Source: Oscillospiraceae bacterium (GTDB lineage Bacteria; Bacillota; Clostridia; Oscillospirales; Oscillospiraceae). Taken from it: a stretch of 15,104 bases of DNA. The stretch lies in the NCBI GenBank assembly GCA_018265835.1, contig JABLYK010000047.1, positions 1-15,104 of the forward strand, written 5' to 3'. Of the stretch, positions 12,518 to 15,104 are shown in pieces. The translations under genes were made by a program, and so were the position numbers. Position 1 is the stretch's first letter, and every line of letters begins with the position of its first letter. The notes under the pieces are model-generated. The model made no database searches and was not told where the DNA came from. It was given only the letters and a program-made list of their open reading frames with translations.

Positions 12518-12584
12518 TGGTTGAAAGTGTCCTTTTCAGGAAACGATGATTCAACGGATTACCGATCAGACGGAGGAACCGATC

Positions 12585-13781
12585 ATGCGCGGTATGTTAG
12601 AAAACCTGACTGTCATTGATATTACCAACAACATTGCCGGGCCGGGCTGCGCGGCGATGCTCGCCGACCACGGCGCCGAGGTCATCCACGTGGAAAAGCC
12701 GATTTTCGGCGACGACTGCCGTCACTTTTTCCCCACGATCGGGAAGGACAGCGCATCGCATTTTTACGCCAACCGCAACAAAAAATCCGTGGTTCTGGAT
12801 CTGAAAGATCCCGTCGGGGCACGTGTCATCAAAAAGCTGGCGGAAACGGCTGATATTCTGATCGAGAGCAACCGCCCCGGCGTCATGGACCGGCTTGGGC
12901 TGGGCTATGATGTGCTGCGCGCCATCAATCCCAGACTCATCTATTGCAGCATCTCGGCTTTTGGCCAGCACGGCCCTTACGCGGAAAAGGCCGGCTACGA
13001 TATCATCGCGCAGGCCTATTCCGGTATGATGTATTATACCGGAGAAGCCGACAGCGGCCCCGTCAAGAATTACTTTGCCATTGGCGATTTTGTCTGCGCC
13101 TACAATGCGTACGGCACCATTATGACCGCGCTGTATCACCGGGAACGCACCGGGCAAGGCCAGTATCTCGACGTCGCGCTTGCCCGCAGCCTTCTGATGA
13201 TGAACATGTGCATTTCAGACGTCATCACCGGCATTCCGCGGCGCAAATCCGGGAATCATGACTCCCATCTCTGCCCTTACGGGATCTTTAACGGCCCGAA
13301 CGGGGATTCCATCATCATCGCCGCACTGAGCGTCCCGCTGTGGGAAAAGCTGTGTGCCGCCATGGGACGGCCGGACCTGGCGCACGACCCGGAGTACGAG
13401 ACGAACGACGCCCGCTGCCGGCACATGGACGAGATCACCGCCCTGATCGAAGGCTGGCTGCAAACCTGCAGCAGCGTCGAAGCCGCAGCAGACATTTTAA
13501 CGGAGCACGGCGTCCCCAACATCAAAGCATATACCGTGAAGGACATTCTGAACGACCGGCACGCCATGGAGCAGGGCTGGCTGCGCGACCTTCCCCTGCC
13601 CCCCAGCGTCACCACCGCCGGCGCCTGCCCTGCGGTCTGCGGCTTTGCCGATTACTCGGACGCCGAAATCCGGTTTGACCGCGCGCCGGATCTGGGCGAG
13701 CACAGCCTTGAGATCCTCACCCGCTGCGGTCTGAGTCCGGCAGAAGCAGCGGCCTGCGAGAAGAAATGGAACCGGCAGTAA
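12585..13781 (+). CDS. Class III CoA-transferase (CaiB/BaiF family)
   Basis: The product is 398 aa. ATG at 12585 (MRGMLENLTVID) lies 8 nt after GGAGG; the in-frame ATG at 12546 has no site and adds 13 non-family residues. The N-terminal Rossmann-like half shows LTVIDITNNIAGPGCAAMLADHGAEVIHVEKP (8-39), matching the family signature of a small-residue turn and a V-I-K/H-V/I-E-x-P strand. NRNKKSVVLDLKDP (63-75) contacts CoA, and the nucleophilic Asp139 is in EKAGYDIIAQAYSGMM. It transfers CoA between carboxylates through an aspartyl-CoA intermediate. It is intact, unlike the family member at 7040-8221, and only distantly similar to it. Its EKAGYDIIAQA motif is closer to the general formyl-CoA or succinyl-CoA type than to the FldA/HadA-like one. 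It is divergent from the FMN gene at 11209 and ends at a strong hairpin. Confidence 0.94.
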   Translation: MRGMLENLTVIDITNNIAGPGCAAMLADHGAEVIHVEKPIFGDDCRHFFPTIGKDSASHFYANRNKKSVVLDLKDPVGARVIKKLAETADILIESNRPGVMDRLGLGYDVLRAINPRLIYCSISAFGQHGPYAEKAGYDIIAQAYSGMMYYTGEADSGPVKNYFAIGDFVCAYNAYGTIMTALYHRERTGQGQYLDVALARSLLMMNMCISDVITGIPRRKSGNHDSHLCPYGIFNGPNGDSIIIAALSVPLWEKLCAAMGRPDLAHDPEYETNDARCRHMDEITALIEGWLQTCSSVEAAADILTEHGVPNIKAYTVKDILNDRHAMEQGWLRDLPLPPSVTTAGACPAVCGFADYSDAEIRFDRAPDLGEHSLEILTRCGLSPAEAAACEKKWNRQ

Positions 13782-13785
13782 CGCC

Positions 13786-13841
13786 GCAAAAAGCACCCCG
13801 TCCGCGCAGCGAACATGCTGCACAGACGGGGTGCTTTTTGC
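13786..13841. terminator. Terminator with branched hairpin after the second CoA-transferase
   Basis: A perfect 17-bp stem (13786-13802 with 13825-13841) encloses a second 5-bp stem (13806-13810 with 13817-13821). The arms contain A5 and T5 tracts, so it can work on either strand. It starts 5 nt after the stop at 13781. Confidence 0.85.
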
Positions 13842-13862
13842 TGTTTCCCCGTTTTTCCTCAG

Positions 13863-13889
13863 CAAATCCGAAACGTTGTTTCGGATTTG
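13863..13889. repeat. 27-nt palindromic repeat, copy 2
   Basis: Its arms are identical to those at 10378-10404 (CAAATCCGAAAC and its complement), with the loop GTT. Both copies lie just after terminator-type hairpins or gene ends in convergent intergenic regions. Confidence 0.6.
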
Positions 13890-13972
13890 AAAGGAAGAAG
13901 GCGGGAGCAAATATGAAGTTTTCGGCTTCAGACGGAAACGGAATGGTGCGAGCGTCTTCTGACGCGCCTTTC

Positions 13973-14953
13973 TTATACCGTGTAGCGGTCCATGCCGTCG
14001 CTTCCCTGCTGCACGGTGAGCACGTTTCGATTCACCAGATAGTCCAGATGCGCAACCGTCTCGCCGACGGCAAACCACTTCTGCCCGGTGGGGAAATCGT
14101 CCCAGCTCTTTGCGCGAATCTTCCATGTAATGCTGCCGGCAATCTCATAGGCGGTTTTGCCCGGCCGCTCCTGCACCACCCGCCGGATCTCCGCGAACCG
14201 CGCCACATGGTGCGCTTTGATCTGCTCGATGCGGGTGCGCATCGGAATATTGCCGGTGCTGCGGTGCGCGGGCAGCGCCAGCTCAACATCATAGTTTGCG
14301 ACCCGGTCCAGATTCTCCAGATACTGAAACAGGATGTCTGGCACGCCGCCCCACGCTGTGATGTTCGGCGTGATGTCAAACAGCACATGGTCTCCGGTGA
14401 ACATGATGCGCCGGTCCCGGCAGTACAGGCAGAGGTTGCCGGGGCTGTGGCCGGGCACCTCCAGACACTCCAGCCGGTAGCCGCCATAGGAAAGTACATC
14501 GCCGTCCCCGACGATCTCTGCGGAAAAGCGCTCAGGCGCGTACAAAACGGCCGGATTGCGTGCCTGCACGTTTTTCAAGATCTCCGCCGTCATGCCCGCC
14601 CGGTGGAAAAGCGTCTCAGTGTCGGTCCAGCCGCCGTGCCGGATCACGTCATAGTCCTTTTCCGACATCAGGATCCGGCAGCCGCGCTTCTGAAGGGCGT
14701 CGGCGTTGCCGCTGTGGTCGGAATGCAGATGGGTCAGCAGGACGTCAGTCCGCTCCAAATCCAGCGAAAGCTCCCGGATCCCGGCGAACAGGGCGTCCTG
14801 ACACGGCTCGCAGCGAAAGCCCGTATCAATCAGGAGATTGCGCCCGCCGTCGTTCTTGATGACATAACAGTTCAGCCATTTCAGCGGGTTGTTGGGCAGC
14901 GGAATCTGAAAGGTAAATAAATTCTCCGTAATTTGTGTTGTGACAGATGCCAT
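13973..14953 (-). CDS. Metallo-beta-lactamase-fold hydrolase
   Basis: The product is 326 aa. The start at 14953 (MASVTTQITENLF) follows AAAGGAAGAA by about 12 nt, a slightly long spacing. The upstream extension to 15040 is Lys/Cys-rich and unlike the family. The dinuclear metal site is complete: THLHSDH (His75, His77, Asp79, His80), His169 in VPGHSPGN, Asp188 in FTGDHV and His230 in PAHRS. The C-terminal 90 residues (EQIKAHHVARFAEIRRVVQ...AHLDYLVNRNVLTVQQ) form a winged-helix-like extension typical of the glyoxalase II/LACTB2-like branch. That branch includes thioester and ester hydrolases. In this setting a CoA-thioester or lactone hydrolase is attractive but not shown. It is transcribed toward the second CoA-transferase and stands as a single gene. 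Confidence 0.9.
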   Translation of the reverse strand: MASVTTQITENLFTFQIPLPNNPLKWLNCYVIKNDGGRNLLIDTGFRCEPCQDALFAGIRELSLDLERTDVLLTHLHSDHSGNADALQKRGCRILMSEKDYDVIRHGGWTDTETLFHRAGMTAEILKNVQARNPAVLYAPERFSAEIVGDGDVLSYGGYRLECLEVPGHSPGNLCLYCRDRRIMFTGDHVLFDITPNITAWGGVPDILFQYLENLDRVANYDVELALPAHRSTGNIPMRTRIEQIKAHHVARFAEIRRVVQERPGKTAYEIAGSITWKIRAKSWDDFPTGQKWFAVGETVAHLDYLVNRNVLTVQQGSDGMDRYTV

Positions 14954-14980
14954 GGTTCCGTAATTCTTCCTTTTCGTGAA

Positions 14981-15018
14981 ATAACAATATTTTATTATGT
15001 TATCACGATCGCTGATAA
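14981..15018 (-). promoter_or_regulatory. Candidate promoter and operator for the MBL-fold gene
   Basis: On the minus strand TTATCA (15018-15013), 18 nt and TAAAAT (14994-14989) form a moderate promoter. An inverted repeat ATAACA (14981-14986) / TGTTAT (14998-15003) overlaps the -10, a possible repressor site. Confidence 0.35.
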
Positions 15019-15066
15019 AATGCACGGTTTTTCTGCACAAAAACAGGCAGGCTGTCCATTATCATT

Positions 15067-15103
15067 AAACGCACAGAGACTCAACTGAGTCGGCTGTGCG
15101 TTT
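15067..15103. terminator. Hairpin at the window edge
   Basis: A 10-bp outer stem (15067-15076 with 15094-15103) encloses a second stem GACTC/GAGTC (15078-15082 with 15087-15091). The window ends in TTTT. It probably terminates a gene lying right of the window; strand and owner are not visible. Confidence 0.5.
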
Positions 15104-15104
15104 T

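Noticed and set aside
13766..14920. 384-codon plus-strand frame antisense to the MBL-fold gene
   Set aside because: The metal-binding motifs lie on the minus strand, and this frame begins inside the previous gene and crosses a terminator.
1..15104. CRISPR array, insertion sequence or replication origin
   Set aside because: I saw no regularly spaced repeats, transposase other than the tyrosine recombinase, or iteron cluster. The two 27-nt palindromes are too few and too far apart for an array.

Overview
The window looks like chromosomal DNA of an anaerobic, moderately high-GC Firmicute (class Clostridia, Oscillospiraceae-like; this is inference). The hints are strong GGAGG-type ribosome binding sites, a secreted DUF1002 protein, a PucR-type regulator, FMN and Fe-S flavoproteins, and CoA-thioester enzymes of the kind gut clostridia use to process organic acids. 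No rRNA, CRISPR array or insertion sequence is visible.

Left end (1-1130): the C-terminal part of a tyrosine recombinase (2-724) runs toward a tRNA-Arg(CCT) on the minus strand (913-989). Short direct repeats lie between them. This is the classic layout of an integrative element inserted at a tRNA 3' end, with the element lying to the left. A second, degenerate tRNA-Arg-like sequence (about 1010-1082) sits just upstream of the tRNA, and a near-consensus promoter (1095-1123) reads through both into a terminator (867-904).

Next is a secreted DUF1002 protein (1280-2173). From 2373 to 14953 almost every gene looks like CoA-thioester or flavin chemistry: a crotonase (2373-3164) with a cysteine-rich flavodoxin-fold reductase (3210-3983); two different nitronate-monooxygenase/FabK-type FMN proteins (4056-5036 and 11209-12324); a PucR-type regulator (5290-6915); two class III CoA-transferases (7040-8221 and 12585-13781); an acyl-CoA ligase (8775-10319); a hotdog-fold thioesterase-like protein (10513-10974); and a metallo-beta-lactamase-fold hydrolase (13973-14953). 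The genes form short transcription units, divergent around 8222-8774 and 12325-12584 and convergent around hairpin terminators at 4003-4039, 10455-10499 and 13786-13841. A plausible reading (inference) is a regulated catabolic island: an unidentified carboxylic acid is activated by the ligase or a CoA-transferase, its acyl-CoA is isomerised or hydrated and reduced or oxidised by the crotonase and flavoproteins, and CoA is released by transfer or hydrolysis. The substrate cannot be read from the sequence.

The most unusual signal is a single in-frame TAG at codon 309 of the CoA-transferase at 7040-8221. The reading frame continues for 84 family-like residues to a TAA. Either this is a fresh nonsense mutation or error, or TAG is read through. 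Other points of interest are the promoter-bearing degenerate tRNA, an 11-bp inverted repeat with arms 106 bp apart in the divergent promoter region, an identical extended -10 promoter motif in front of two minus-strand genes, and a 27-nt palindromic repeat present twice.
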